Shown here: piece after piece, positions 46,560-58,309 of the stretch
Layout: each line of letters begins with the position of its first letter
Position numbering within the stretch: the stretch's first letter is position 1
NCBI GenBank assembly: GCA_015680685.1
Contig: MNCI01015613.1
Span: forward strand, 62,001 to 126,000
Source: Gnetum montanum
Taxonomy: Eukaryota; Streptophyta; Gnetopsida; Gnetales; Gnetaceae
Reading direction: 5' to 3'
DNA: 64,000 bases
Program-made: the position numbers and the translations under genes
Notes under the pieces: generated by a model
What the model was told of the DNA's origin: nothing
The model's input: only the letters and a program-made list of their open reading frames with translations
Databases searched by the model: none

Positions 46560-47640
46560 AAATAACAAGTTTCTATCAGGATGATCTTCTCTATTCACAT
46601 TCCCCATGAACACACAAGAATTTAATTTAGAAACATCCTCAATTCTTAAAGCATTAGATTTACCTCTCTGAAGAGCTTGGCTTGATGTCTCCTTTACCTT
46701 TGTGATTTGCACACATTTTCCCTTGCCTACCATGTAAAGTGGACATTCCCATTGCTTGTGCCCTCATTCTCCATACTTAAACCACTAAATTTTTTATGAG
46801 TTGTTATCTTTATCTTCACCTTCCTTACCTTGGTCCTTCTTATATTTGTTCTTTTTAGTCTTCTTATCTTGGCTACCCTCCTTCTCTGTAGATTTGGACA
46901 TGTATCCATTGACATATCTAGATCCCTTTTCCTTCACCTTGGAAGATTGTTTCCTCCTATTTCCAAACCCACCTAGTTTCTTTTGAGCCTTAAGTCCAAA
47001 TCATAAGCCTTATCAAGAGTTTGTGGGTCATAAAAGGATAATTCCTACTAGTATTTCATTTTGGGACCTCCTAAAAAGATTGAACCTTGTTTATATTCCT
47101 ACCAGTTTACCTTATCTCGATGGAATAGATCACAAAATTCAATGTATAATTCTTTAACATCCTTGTTACATTGCCTTAGAAATTTCAACTTCATAATGGT
47201 TTCTTGTCTCTAAAAAGATTATTCAAATTTTCTATTCAACCTATGTTTCATTAGACTTCAATATCTGATAGGTTGACCATTTCATCTTTCATAATCCTAG
47301 AACTTATTTCCCCATCAAGTAGAAGTCATATCTTCTAATCCAGATTCAACAATAGGTACCCTCAAGTTATTTGGTACCTCTTCCAACTGAAAATGTTTTT
47401 AAAGTACCTTCAGTCAACTTTCAAAAGCATTGGTACCATCTACATTGTTAAAAGCCTTCAACACTACATACAAAAGTCTACTAGCATTTTTGAATGCTTT
47501 AGCAAGCCTTGCCTCATCTACCTCATCAAGCATGATTGAAGAAGTATCATTGAACATCTCTTGAGTCCTTAGAGTTCTCATCTGAGGAATAGGATTCCCT
47601 TCCATTGGAATCATTAACTGATGATTTTTTACACTTCTAT
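46560..47640 (-). pseudogene. Gag of chromovirus-like element, degenerate
   Basis: Minus strand. The frame 47614-47414 encodes the end of a variable N-terminal part (ASRLLYVVLKAFNNVDGTN). Further on, in changing frames, come a capsid-like region (LKFLRQCNKDVKELYIEF near 47170, CDLFHRDKVNW) and a lysine/arginine-rich linker (46915-46800). A CCHC-like knuckle remnant (W-G-H-K-Q-W-E-C-P) lies near 46760. Many stops. Confidence 0.75.
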
Positions 47641-47918
47641 TCTTGGATTGTCCTTTCTCTTCATCTGCTACATCTCCACCTCATTGTGAAACTTCTCCAC
47701 CTAAATGTGCATGCTCATCTCCTATATGTGTTGAAATATGACTAGGACTAGAATGTCTGTCTGCCTTTATGTTAATTTCATCTAACCAAACAACCATCAT
47801 CTAGAAGGCACACTGCATGCTCTTCATGTCTTAATTCAAAGCTTGCACCTATTTCTTATTAGGTGCCATTTGAAATTGACAAAATCCTCAACCAAAATCT
47901 AAATAACAATAGATCCTA

Positions 47919-47932
47919 GGCTCTAATACCAA
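47919..47932 (-). promoter_or_regulatory. Primer binding site (tRNA-iMet type)
   Basis: On the minus strand TTGGTATTAGAGCC, one base different from the usual TGGTATCAGAGC complementary to initiator tRNA-Met. It lies seven bases inside the 5' LTR, between LTR and gag, as expected. Confidence 0.87.
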
Positions 47933-47938
47933 TAACGC

Positions 47939-48858
47939 TAGAGTAGGTTCACTCCACAAATTAATCATCTTAAAACCACTAAATCCAAATATTATGCAAA
48001 GACAAAAAATTTTGCTAGAAAATGAGAAAACTAGCTATCTTCAATTTATTTATTAGAAGATTATAATCAAGTTTTCAAAAACTCACAAACCACCAAAAAC
48101 CTATCACACTTAAATGATATTGTAGAGCATGAGACTCTATAACCACACAATGATTATTCTCAATGTAAGACATAACCAATAGAGAATCTCTTACACAACC
48201 CAGGTCTAAGATCTCACTTATAAGTAAGATATAAAAGAATAGAACACAAGGATCAACGCACCACAAGTTGATGTTGGAGCTACAATAACCAATTACACTT
48301 TTCCACTATGCTCACCCACTCTCTATACTTAGCTATCTATACTCAAGAGCTCTCTTCTCCTACTCCTCTTCTTCCCCCAAGCATGGATACAAAACATAAT
48401 TATAAAGATTAAAAACCCTAGGAATATTTCCTAAATGATTATCTATATGTTTCCCTCATGGATCTTGAGTTTTATCAAATGTTTCCCATCGAAACCACCA
48501 TGTTGGATGCATCTCCTGGTGCCCCCAGATGTCTCCCTCTTAACCTAGGATGCTACTGAGACGTCTCATATGAGCTTGAGATGTCTTACTTGCATTTAAG
48601 ATATCTCACTAGTGTACAAGATGTCTTACCACTATCCAATACATCTTGCATAATACATCTCCTCATTAATAAGATGTCTCCTCTAAGAAAACTACAATTC
48701 AGTCAACACATCTCCTCTAAACCTAAGCTGTCTCTTATTAAACCTCTAGTCTTAGCCAAGACATCTTATGGACTTCCAAGATGTCTTCCTAGAGCTGAAA
48801 ACCTATTAAAACAACTTGTAGGACCAAACACAAGGGAATCAGGAGAGGTGCTCCTACA
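47939..48858 (-). repeat. 5' LTR of chromovirus-like element (minus strand)
   Basis: Partner of 42254-43186. On the minus strand it begins TGTAGGAGCACC (48858 downward). It contains at least a dozen AGATGTCT/AGACATCT-like motifs between 48510 and 48795, including the palindrome GAGACGTCTC. Immediate flanks TTATA (42248-42252) and TCATA (48859-48863) are a possible but imperfect target duplication. Confidence 0.9.
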
Positions 48859-48863
48859 TCATA

Positions 48864-51525
48864 TAAACAAGATAGGACTAATGGGTTGGAGTAAATAGTT
48901 TTTTTGTAATGTTACCTAAGTTAGCTTAGGAAAAAGTTGATTTGAATTAGGTTTAGCACATTTTTAGAAAACATATTCCTATATCTAGCCTAATTTAAAC
49001 TAAGGTAGAGCACTATGACATCCTTTAGTTAGGATGCAGAAGCTCTACAAGGATCAAGGTTTGTGATGGAGTAAGATCATCAAATTTGGAGAACATGTTG
49101 AGATATGGCTTTGGTAGTTGTGTACCTAACTTCCTTAGGTTTATCTAGCAACAATTTCCATGTGAAAACCTTTGTCTCCTTCCTATATCTTTCTATGATT
49201 TTTTCAACTTACGTATTAGCATAAAAAAGGTGTTAGTAAGAGTTTGGATTTTTGTACTTTTAGTTTTCTAGCCACACATTAGGATGTGGGAATGCAAAAT
49301 TGGTTATTTTGTGTATATTTAACATTTTGATATAATAATATTTTTTTTTGCTAGTTTCAGCTATGGTTTAGATCTACAACGTTAGGTTGTAATTTTTGAG
49401 TATTTGTACACATTTTCATAGTATTATTATTTTCACGATTTTGATTAAAATGTTATTTATTTTTTATTTTTTCCTTAATATTGAGTGCATATCAATCAAT
49501 CCAACAAAGCTTACGTATGCTAACAAGACTCTATATGATAGGTTCTTTTATTGCAGTATGATATTTTACATTATGGTGATTGTTAGAAGTAGTCCTTATT
49601 TCATGTTGATGAATATTACTATTGATGAATATTATCTGATATTATGTTCATGCTTATGATTATATGGATATTGCAATAAACATAAATGTGCTTGGGCATG
49701 TGTAATGATAGGAATTGATTTTATATCTTGGTCATTATTTTTATGTATGCTATTATTAAAAAGCATATTATATTCTATAGTATTTTGCATACATAATGAT
49801 ATACAGTTTATGTAGCTTAGTATTCTTTTGGTGCTTATCCTTGTTATTGTTGTTATCATGTTTGGTTATTTTTTATATGTAAATTTGATAAAGTTTTTTT
49901 CTCAAGTAATAAGACCTAGGTTCAAGCCTTAACATAATCACTTGAAAAAAGTTAGGCTACTATTTATCCATCAACCCTCCCACCTTTGTAAGATAAACAT
50001 TAATCATTTTAGGGGTAATCTCTTTAGATTTGATGAATACATGCTTATATTATATAATGGTCCTCACTCCAATTTCCTTACTATATTGTAATTTTATCGA
50101 TCATGGTTTATATGAATTTATAGTATGATGAGATTTGTCTCTTTAATGTTTCTACATTTCCAATGCATAAATTTATTTATTTCTAGTGAATAACCACTTA
50201 AGCTCAATAGCAGACCTCTTAAATAGATCATTTTGTTAAGATGATTTCATTTGCATACTCTACTGGCATTTTGATTTCAACCTTCTCATAGTTGTCTAAC
50301 CATGGCCAAGAGTAATTCAATCTATATAATGCCTTCATAACCTAGGATTGGGAGGGAGTATTCTCATATAGCACACCACTTCCAATGTTGATTATGTATA
50401 GAAACATGCTAACAAAACTAATGTCTTGTAAATTGACGTTCTTTCTATATTAGTCATATTAAGAGCATTCATAAAGTCAAAATCATCATATAGAACTTGG
50501 CTTTCATCACTTGAACCAACTAGCTATTTGAGACATAAACCCAGCAAGCACTCTTTCCCAACAAAGTATAACTAATGCCTTGCATATGTCTAAGACTCTG
50601 CCACATGACTATAGATTACGTATTGTATTCAAAGTTAAAACATGAAGTGTTTTATTCAAATAGTTGGATAAAAAAATTGTTCTTTCTCATGTCTCTACCT
50701 CAAAAATAATTATTTTAAGATAATAAAAGCAAGAAAAATAATAGAGGCAAAACTAGAAGAGTGGATATCACTAATTATAATCAACCACTCTATGATAATA
50801 GCTTAACGGTCCACTCCAATAAAGATAGGAAGCTCCAAATATATAGGAAGCAATAAGTAGACTTCACATCCCAATAAATCAATATATTGGTGTACAAGTT
50901 CTTGATTTCTCCCAAAATTAAAACACTACCTATCTGTTAGGTTGTTAGGTTTTTACTTTATAGAAATAATATTCTTGTGCATATGGAAATAACATATTTA
51001 ATCTAGTTTACTGAATTTTAAAATTTCTGTTTGCGCATCTACTTTATAATTTTTGTAATTTTTGTAAGTGCTTGATGTGTACATTTCAAATATGCATAAG
51101 CATTGTTAACGGTGAACACCACAGTTTTATATAATCTGAAAGTTAAAAAAATTTTCGGCACATCATGTGTAAGGAGAACGTCTGCATGCACCAACCCATT
51201 TATCTTAAATAGTTGGAGTAAATCAAGGTTTTTCGATCTGCGGTTCAACATTCGCAGGTGTGCTGATTGGTCGCCGGATTAAAATTTTGGCTAACCTGAA
51301 TTGAGTCAGGCTAGATATTATTAAAAATATTACTTTTAATGCCAGATGAGTTCTCTTGACCAAAGAGAACCAACCTGACCTTGTGGAAAATATTCACTAC
51401 CACGCATGGAATTGCTTGGAAATTGTTTAGAAGCGAAGGTGTCTGCATCCATCAGGTCAAAATAGATGCCCGGAATTAGAACTATAAAGACATATTTTCT
51501 ATGTTCTAGGTTGGTTGAATACGTG
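48864..51525. other. AT-rich intergenic stretch
   Basis: No gene recognised. 49890-49990 resembles the central part of the SINEs (CTCAAGTAATAAGACCTAGGTTCAAGCC, with a near-canonical B box GGTTCAAGCC) and may be a 5'-truncated third copy. Confidence 0.45.
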
Positions 51526-51529
51526 GGAA

Positions 51530-51650
51530 TGTGGGAACACGGAAGCATGTACCCAAATGGAACTGTGGGAACACGGAAGCATGTACCCAAATGAAACAAG
51601 GGCTGGAAATGTGGGAACACGGAAGCATGTACCCAAATGAAACAAGGGCT
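51530..51650. repeat. Three tandem copies of a 30-45-bp unit
   Basis: TGTGGGAACACGGAAGCATG followed by TACCCAAATG occurs three times, starting at 51530, 51564 and 51610. Copies 2 and 3 also share AAACAAGGGCTG. It lies about 1 kb upstream of the AP2/ERF gene. Confidence 0.92.
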
Positions 51651-52096
51651 GTTTTATGGAAGGAAACCCAGATGCATGTGAAAAATGACTAAAGAAATAA
51701 ATTAAAAATATGAAAAATTCATTCTCTAAACTATGTCAACATTTCTTAAGAAATCTATACTGTAATATCAAAGCTAGAATTTAATGAAATCATATCTATC
51801 AAAATACAATGAGACTAGTCTAGAAGTAGAAAAAAATGCTAGTAGAAGTATTCAATTTATTATTTATAAAAGTTTTACCATTGCCATTTATTTCTATAAA
51901 TATGTTATTGTTCACTACAACGTTATATCTTTTTTGAACAAGATATAGCGGAGTTAAGTCCGCTGTCCTCACAACTTTAATCGATTTTTGAACATGTGAA
52001 TGCGACTTGTCTTCTTGACTCCTGTTTCCTGCCCTAGATACATTTCCCTTGTCCACTCAATTCGCAGTAATTTCATAATTTACTGTACCACTCACT

Positions 52097-52164
52097 CCCA
52101 TATCTGGTTTTGAATGCCACATACGCTATCCCCATATTTGGTTTTGAACACCATATACGCTACG
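52097..52164. repeat. 34-bp tandem duplication upstream of the AP2/ERF gene
   Basis: CCCATATCTGGTTTTGAATG and CCCATATTTGGTTTTGAACA each continue to CATACGCTA or TATACGCTA. About 500 bp before the TATA box. Confidence 0.8.
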
Positions 52165-52617
52165 GTGCAGCGTAAAAGGACAGCTGCCACCGAAACGCGT
52201 CATCGTACAGCTTTTCAAGAACGTGTGACGCATTAGTCCGACGCACGAGTGGGTTTTTTCTGCGTCATTTTTTGGACCAAGACTAACATCGATGCTATTG
52301 GCATCGCAAAAATTAATGCAAAACGTAAGGGCTACCAGTGACATTTTGAACAGCAAAATTACATTGGAAGGTCAAATTTTGATCTGTCACGTAATGCAAT
52401 GAAATGCAATGAATTGTTGTAACAGTGAAACAATGGAATTCCCTGGAGAATCTCGTTACTGGTACAGTCACATGGTTGGATTTTAGATGGAAAAAACGCA
52501 CTTCGGTATGCTTCCTGCTACCTTCCTAGTGGCAAATAAAAAAGCATTAAGGTCCCCAAACGCTAACATTCCAAACCTCGTCAATGCCGCCCAAAACGCT
52601 GATTTTCTTGCTGGAGC

Positions 52618-52625
52618 TATATATT
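52618..52625 (+). promoter_or_regulatory. TATA box of the AP2/ERF gene
   Basis: GAGCTATATATTTTG lies 101 bp before the start codon, predicting a leader of roughly 70-80 nt that is pyrimidine-rich and free of upstream ATGs in its 3' half. Confidence 0.65.
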
Positions 52626-52725
52626 TTGATGATGGTTCTTTTGTTTCATACTTTCATAGCCTGCCCTTGAAATCCGTCTCTGTTTTTTTCTTGGGTTTTT
52701 CTTTTTACTTTTCCTTGTTTCTGTA

Positions 52726-53313
52726 ATGGCAGCACAGCCTTCTCCGTCTATCCAAACGCGCAAAATGAAGTCCCACAGATTCAGAGGAGTGAGGTTGAGA
52801 AAATGGGGACGATGGGCAGCAGAGATCAGAGTGCCAAAGTCCAGTAAGAAAATCTGGTTAGGTTCATTCTCAAATAAAGAACAGGCTGCCAGAGCTTACG
52901 ATGCTGCAGCGTATTGCCTCAAAGGACCCAGATCCTATTTCAATTTTCCTGATTCTCCACCCAAAAATATTGATCTCATCACAGTAGATTCTGCTGATGC
53001 CATTCGTGCTGTTTCTCGCGTTCATGCAGTGCAATCGGATTCAGTTAGGCACACGGTGAAAACTCCAGCGGAATCAGAAATAGCTCGTCATAATATTGTT
53101 TCTGATCAGGAGCAAACAGCTGACAGTAACATTCTTCTTGATGATCAGCTGCCGACTCAGAGAATTTTGGCTGACTTCTTTGATGATGCAGTAATTGCAA
53201 CAGATCTGAACGATTATTTCACCCTCCATCAACCTGATGAAGTGCAAATGGAGTGGGATAATATTGTTACTTTCCCGGACTTATGGGATCATAGTGAGTT
53301 TAACAATATTTAA
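52726..53313 (+). CDS. AP2/ERF-domain transcription factor, probably group II (DREB A-5)-like
   Basis: Single exon, 195 residues; the only intact gene seen. It encodes a plant-specific nuclear DNA-binding protein. One AP2 domain covers about residues 18-75: FRGVRLRKWGRWAAEIR (beta sheet), IWLGSF, the helix AARAYDAAAYCLKG and FNFPDSPP. RxWGxW, IWLGSF, CLKG and FNFPD are typical of the small DREB A-5/group II proteins. The two class-defining positions are Ala14 (ERF-like; DREB has Val) and Val19 (neither Glu of DREB nor Asp of ERF), so target preference (GCC box or DRE) is unclear. A basic patch (RKMKSHR, 12-18) could serve nuclear import. The C-terminal half is acidic, with DLNDYFTL and a DLWDH end, fitting an activation or repression segment; DLND is only part of an EAR motif. 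The start codon is the first ATG after the TATA box and keeps a normal N-terminus. No frame damage. Confidence 0.96.
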   Translation: MAAQPSPSIQTRKMKSHRFRGVRLRKWGRWAAEIRVPKSSKKIWLGSFSNKEQAARAYDAAAYCLKGPRSYFNFPDSPPKNIDLITVDSADAIRAVSRVHAVQSDSVRHTVKTPAESEIARHNIVSDQEQTADSNILLDDQLPTQRILADFFDDAVIATDLNDYFTLHQPDEVQMEWDNIVTFPDLWDHSEFNNI

Positions 53314-53576
53314 ATCCTTGATGTTCTATACTTAAGATATTGTAAATTTGTAATAGCCTATCCTGTATTCTGTAATGAAATACGAAAAGCTGTGATATGA
53401 CACATTGATTGAAAATGATGTGTTACCTGTTAACTCGATGTTACTTCTAACTATTTAAGACATCGGATAATGCTAGACAGCTTCTGTAAAATCATTACAT
53501 GAGCATGGTAGACAATGTGGAGGAACTGTAGACAAAGGTATATATACCTGTGTTTTTACATTATTTGAATTCCAAT

Positions 53577-53582
53577 AATAAA
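53577..53582 (+). terminator. Probable polyadenylation signal of the AP2/ERF gene
   Basis: AATAAA 264 bases after the stop codon. AATGAAAT at about 53374 could be an earlier weak signal. Confidence 0.5.
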
Positions 53583-53599
53583 GTGTTAGTGTAAATTCT

Positions 53600-55127
53600 T
53601 ATAAATTTAAGTTGCAATTGTGCTGGGTACCACTGAGTTATAAACTTTTATAAATCTTAGAATGTTTTAATTATATAAGTTTCCAACAACCCAATATTCT
53701 GAATTCCCAATGCAACTATTTAAAAAACGTATCCAAAACACCTTTCCATATTCCCGATGGAACTATTTGGAAAATTTATCCAACTAGTGCATGCATAGGA
53801 AATAATGCCAATTTTTCCCATTCCACTTCTCGTAACAAGTACTCAAGGAAATCGAATACGTCAACGATGGAACAGTAGTATTTAGGTTCCACCTTGTATT
53901 GCAGATTCCGATTTTGAACATGGCTACACCATTCTCCTCTTATTCCAACACGAGCGGGAAGAATCACACCAAACGAGAATAAGTCAAAGTAAATCTCATT
54001 TCCTCTCATGTGATGCCAAGAAAGCTGCGATCATGTCAATGTGGCGCCTTTCGTCGAAAGTGCTCGCAGAAGGATTCTGTGTATTCGTCTTTATATACAG
54101 CGAAGCCGGTCCAATCGTTTCATGATGATGTTTCCAAGCATGTTCGACTTATGTTCCTAGCCGTAGATGAGCATGTGTGGGGTTCATGATTCGAGCATGC
54201 TGAAATAGATGGGAGTCGTTGCCGTTACTAAGAGGAGTGGCTGCTATTACAATGACAGCGAGATATACGCTCCTTATTCCATTTATACCACTCATTTCAC
54301 TTGCGTCACTCTTTCCACTTCTTGCCTTTCCGGGTGCAGAATTCCATAAAAAGGTTGGGTGCATTAAGTAGTGCTTCTATTAATTCCACATCTTACACTT
54401 TCACTGTAGAAATGAATACAACCTCCTTATGGTTTATGTTCAAGCTTCTTTTTTTGTTTTTTGCACCATCTACAAATTTTCCTTGCGGTTACTACCTATT
54501 CACTATTTAGTTGTCGCAACTTGTTCCGCAACTTGTTCTAATATGCTTCCATTGTCATTGTTGTCACATCATTTGAAAGCAATCCTATAACATGTGTAGA
54601 ACTTACATGGTAACAAACCATTTGACTAAGCCTATTCCTAGAGATGCATTTATGGCTCATGTTAAAGCCTAAGGCTAGGTAAAATTTGATTGCATGTATG
54701 AGTGATCCCTTATTATATAATGTATTAAGGATAGTTTTTATTTATAAATATACATTCTCTTTCATATGTGGCATAAGTATTTCCTTTGCATGTATATGGA
54801 TTCCACGAGAATGTCATCAAGCTTGATTAGTTCACCCACACAAATAATCATCCTTTCATCCTTGTAGATTAGTGAGTAAAGCATTAAATATCTTAGGTGT
54901 CACCAAGATATACATGTTCAAATGAAGTCTCTCAAGAAGATTAAATATGAATGATCCCATGATTTATATAAGTCAAAAAGTTAAAGGAAAATGTGAGTAT
55001 TTTTCATAGCATTTTAAAGAACTTGAGTTATTTACTTAAGAAGTAAATGAAGCAAGGTCTACATGTTATTACAGAGAGAAAGACAAATGCTCACCTACAA
55101 TTGAGACTCTCTACCATAACATGTAAT
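53600..55127. other. Intergenic stretch after the AP2/ERF gene
   Basis: No recognised gene. Minus frames 53776-54009 (77 residues) and 54149-54364 (71 residues) have somewhat higher GC than the surroundings but no domain I know. Both could be decayed exons or chance. Confidence 0.4.
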
Positions 55128-56105
55128 TTGTAACACCTCAGTAGTTCAAACCTAAGATCTTAAGTTGTTATTTATTTTCTTATGTTTGGTTGTTAAGCAT
55201 AAGAATATATTTAAGCTATATCTATATAATGTTAATAATATATTATATGTAGTTAATGGTTAATACTAGTGCATTATAGCATCTCTCTTATGCTTATGTT
55301 TATGATTGTGTATCTCGAGATTTGAACCCTTGACTCCTTGTTTACTTGCACAAGCTTATAAGCTTTTGTATGATGCTTGGAACTCTCAATAAGCTTGCAT
55401 GTTTTATTATGTCTTAACATTATGCTTCATAAGATTTGAATCTTAGAACTTGTTCTCATTACGTATTTGGAAGTATTATCATTTTGTGTTTCTTTCCCTG
55501 ATTAAATTTTCTTGGTAGTTGCTAATGCTTGGTGCCTCTAGTGAAGAAAAAGTTGGAAGGATGGTGATGGTCCATTATTGGTACTTTTATTAATGTTTAT
55601 TATTTAATTTGTAATTTTTTTTCAATTTTGAAATAATGTCAAAATATCATTATAAAACATTAAATATCTAGACTTTCTTCCTATTATTCTTTTATAAGCA
55701 TAAACTAATAGATTGTAAATGTATTCTAAGAATATATTATTATTATTTTATTGTGGAACCCTTTCTTTAATATGTAGGCTTATTATAGTAATTTTTTTCA
55801 AGGTTGTAACCCATTGGCTCACTATTCAATCCTTTTTATGAATACATATAACTCAATTATTAGAAAATTAATTATTAATTCTTATTCTTAGAATTACCCA
55901 AACTCTACCTCAACTATCTATAAATAATTGGATATATTGATTCTTTTGGTATCTATTGCACATCTCTCTCTTTCATGCATGTGCTTGTGGCTATGATTAG
56001 CATATCTCTTGGAGGGCTCTAGATTTGAACTTGTTCTTGCTTGATGAAGCGTAAGTCTTAGTTAATCTCTTAAGGTAGAGGAAATATTCTTGAATCCATC
56101 AATTT
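55128..56105. repeat. Dispersed repeat R1, copy 3
   Basis: Starts TTTGTAACACCTCAGTAG and shares an ordered series with copy 2 (23345-24300): ATGTTTGGTTGTTAAGCATAA, GAACCCTTGACTCCTTGTTT, ATTATGTCTTAACATTATGC, TTTTCTTGGTAGTTGCTAATG, CTCTTGGAGGGCT and GGTAGAGGAAATATTCTTG. The longest copy in the window. Confidence 0.72.
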
Positions 56106-56824
56106 TGGCTGATAACATAACTTTTGGATTTGATCTCTTTCAGGATATCTTAATCATCGATCTAATCCTGATTTTTTTATGTTAAATCATATTTTACAAC
56201 TTTCATAATTTTGGTTTATGCATTATGCTCATATTCCTCCTATGACATCTTCTCCTTCCATTAGTAGTGATAATGACATCTCCATGCATCATGACATACA
56301 TTGTGAGGGACGTCATGAAGAATATTTTCTACATTTTCTAACATAATGCAACAAATACAAAGTTTGATAGAAAAAACACCTTTATTTAATCATAGCTAAA
56401 AAATTTTCAAGTGTATTTGGGTATTGAAACACCAATAATTTTGGCCTAGCACTTTTAGACAAGAATCAAGCTAAGTCATGCTACTGCCCAACATGAGTAC
56501 AGTGTGACCAAACTTGGAGGCCTTCGAAATAGCCCCCAATGGTCCATGATTCAACAGGCAAGGTCCCCCCGGGGCCCACAAGCGAATGCACCAACTTCTA
56601 GCATCCAAAATCAAAAGTTTCAAGTTCAAAATGTTTGGTTTTGGCTAAGTACACATTGGTTACTTTTTCAGACGCTGCACAGCGTAAGGATCAACGTCAC
56701 CAACTTTTGGAGCCCCGAAATTGAGTTCAAATAGGCCGAAATCAAGCACAAGGACCCCCCATGACCTTCACCAAGGTCCCCAGTAGCTCCCAGCCTCCAA
56801 AAAATCAAGATTTGGGCCTCAAAT

Positions 56825-57218
56825 NNNNNNNNNNNNNNNNNNNNNNNNNNNNNNNNNNNNNNNNNNNNNNNNNNNNNNNNNNNNNNNNNNNNNNNNNNNN
56901 NNNNNNNNNNNNNNNNNNNNNNNNNNNNNNNNNNNNNNNNNNNNNNNNNNNNNNNNNNNNNNNNNNNNNNNNNNNNNNNNNNNNNNNNNNNNNNNNNNNN
57001 NNNNNNNNNNNNNNNNNNNNNNNNNNNNNNNNNNNNNNNNNNNNNNNNNNNNNNNNNNNNNNNNNNNNNNNNNNNNNNNNNNNNNNNNNNNNNNNNNNNN
57101 NNNNNNNNNNNNNNNNNNNNNNNNNNNNNNNNNNNNNNNNNNNNNNNNNNNNNNNNNNNNNNNNNNNNNNNNNNNNNNNNNNNNNNNNNNNNNNNNNNNN
57201 NNNNNNNNNNNNNNNNNN
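56825..57218. other. Assembly gap (394 N)
   Basis: A continuous run of N. Nothing can be said about its content. Open frames crossing it are meaningless. Confidence 0.99.
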
Positions 57219-57627
57219 CACTATTGATAACTATGGGTCCCAGTCTTCAGAAATTCCAGATTTCAGCCCAAAATTGCAAGTTTTGGAGGTCACACTGTAG
57301 GTCACACTGCAAGTCATGCTAGATGCTAGACAAGAGAGGTGGTGTTAATCCTTCTTGATTTTCTTTTTCAAGAAATTTGTAAAATGGAAAAGGCATATGA
57401 AAGCCCATACAAAATCAGGTCAAATATTTAGCAAAAAAAAAGAAATATAATTTTTCCAAGAGGGCCAGAGTTGGAGCTGATCTTTTTAAATTTTTTTAAA
57501 AAACAATTTATCGCTTGAGGGTTTGTATTTCTAATTTGTATTTTTTTTATGGGCTTGAATGACCCACAAATTGTAAAATACATTGAACCTGGTCAAAGAA
57601 AACCCTAGCCAAACCCTAGCCCAACCC

Positions 57628-57635
57628 TATAAATA
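57628..57635 (+). promoter_or_regulatory. TATA box with upstream AACCCTAG (telo-box-like) motifs
   Basis: Three ACCCTA words (AACCCTAGCC, AAACCCTAGC, AACCCTAT) precede or overlap TATAAATA. The arrangement is common in plant LTR and gene promoters. Confidence 0.55.
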
Positions 57636-58309
57636 CCCTATCAATTCACACAAACTGGAGGAGGTAGTAAGAGGGGAGGACAAGAAGAAGAAGATTGAGG
57701 GAGGCAAAAAGGGAAGAGATTGGCAATTCTGAGAAATTACAGAATTGGCAATCCTTGGGCACTCAACACATCTAACTGTTGGCATCCAAGCATTTCTCAC
57801 GTTAATCACATCACATTATCGCATCATCGCTTCAGACATCATCCCGGGGCTTAGTGCTTGACCTGCCATCCACACGACTACACTTTGACCGGTGCATACC
57901 TTTTTATTAAACAATACAATAAAGTTCATTGTCTCCTATTTACATTATTTATTTCAGTTTATGCTTTGTTTACAATATAGCTCTATTTACACTTTGTTTA
58001 TAATTCAGTACGCTTTGTTTACATTTCGTATCGTTGTTTGCATTCTGTTTACATCCTATTTACGATAACCCTAGCGCTAGCCGTAGTTTACGCTCGGGGA
58101 AGTCTTTGGTTGATTTGTGTGCGAACCATCTAAGGCACTCTTGCTTCGTTTACTTTTCCAGCTTGCCCTCGAGCGAAGGTAGGGTCAGCTGTGGCTATCC
58201 GACGATCTCTCGGTGTTTGTTTCCTTTCCAGCCTTACACCGACGATTTAGGTTAGTACAGTTATGGTTAATTTATGGAAAGCTAGGGATATAATGTTTAG
58301 GCTACTAAT

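Larger units (their letters stand above)
56450..58260 (+). mobile_element. LTR-like segment with assembly gap
   Basis: GC is higher than in the flanks. A promoter-like block (57590-57640) is followed by a purine-rich leader and T-rich sequence with repeated TTTACA words (57940-58060). It splits repeats R1 and R2, which lie closer together at 23345-25830, so it is probably an insertion of another LTR element. No second LTR or coding region was found. Confidence 0.45.

Noticed and set aside
52487-52726. 79-residue frame upstream of, and overlapping by one base, the AP2/ERF start
   Set aside because: It begins upstream of the TATA box, so most of it would not be in the transcript; it has no domain and ends in a T-rich leader.
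53776-54364. Two minus-strand frames near the AP2/ERF gene as a neighbouring gene
   Set aside because: No known domain, no splice structure that joins them and no similarity recognised; reported only as part of the intergenic stretch.
56761-57300. Open frames of 138-179 residues over the N gap
   Set aside because: Their length comes only from N bases being read as unknown residues.
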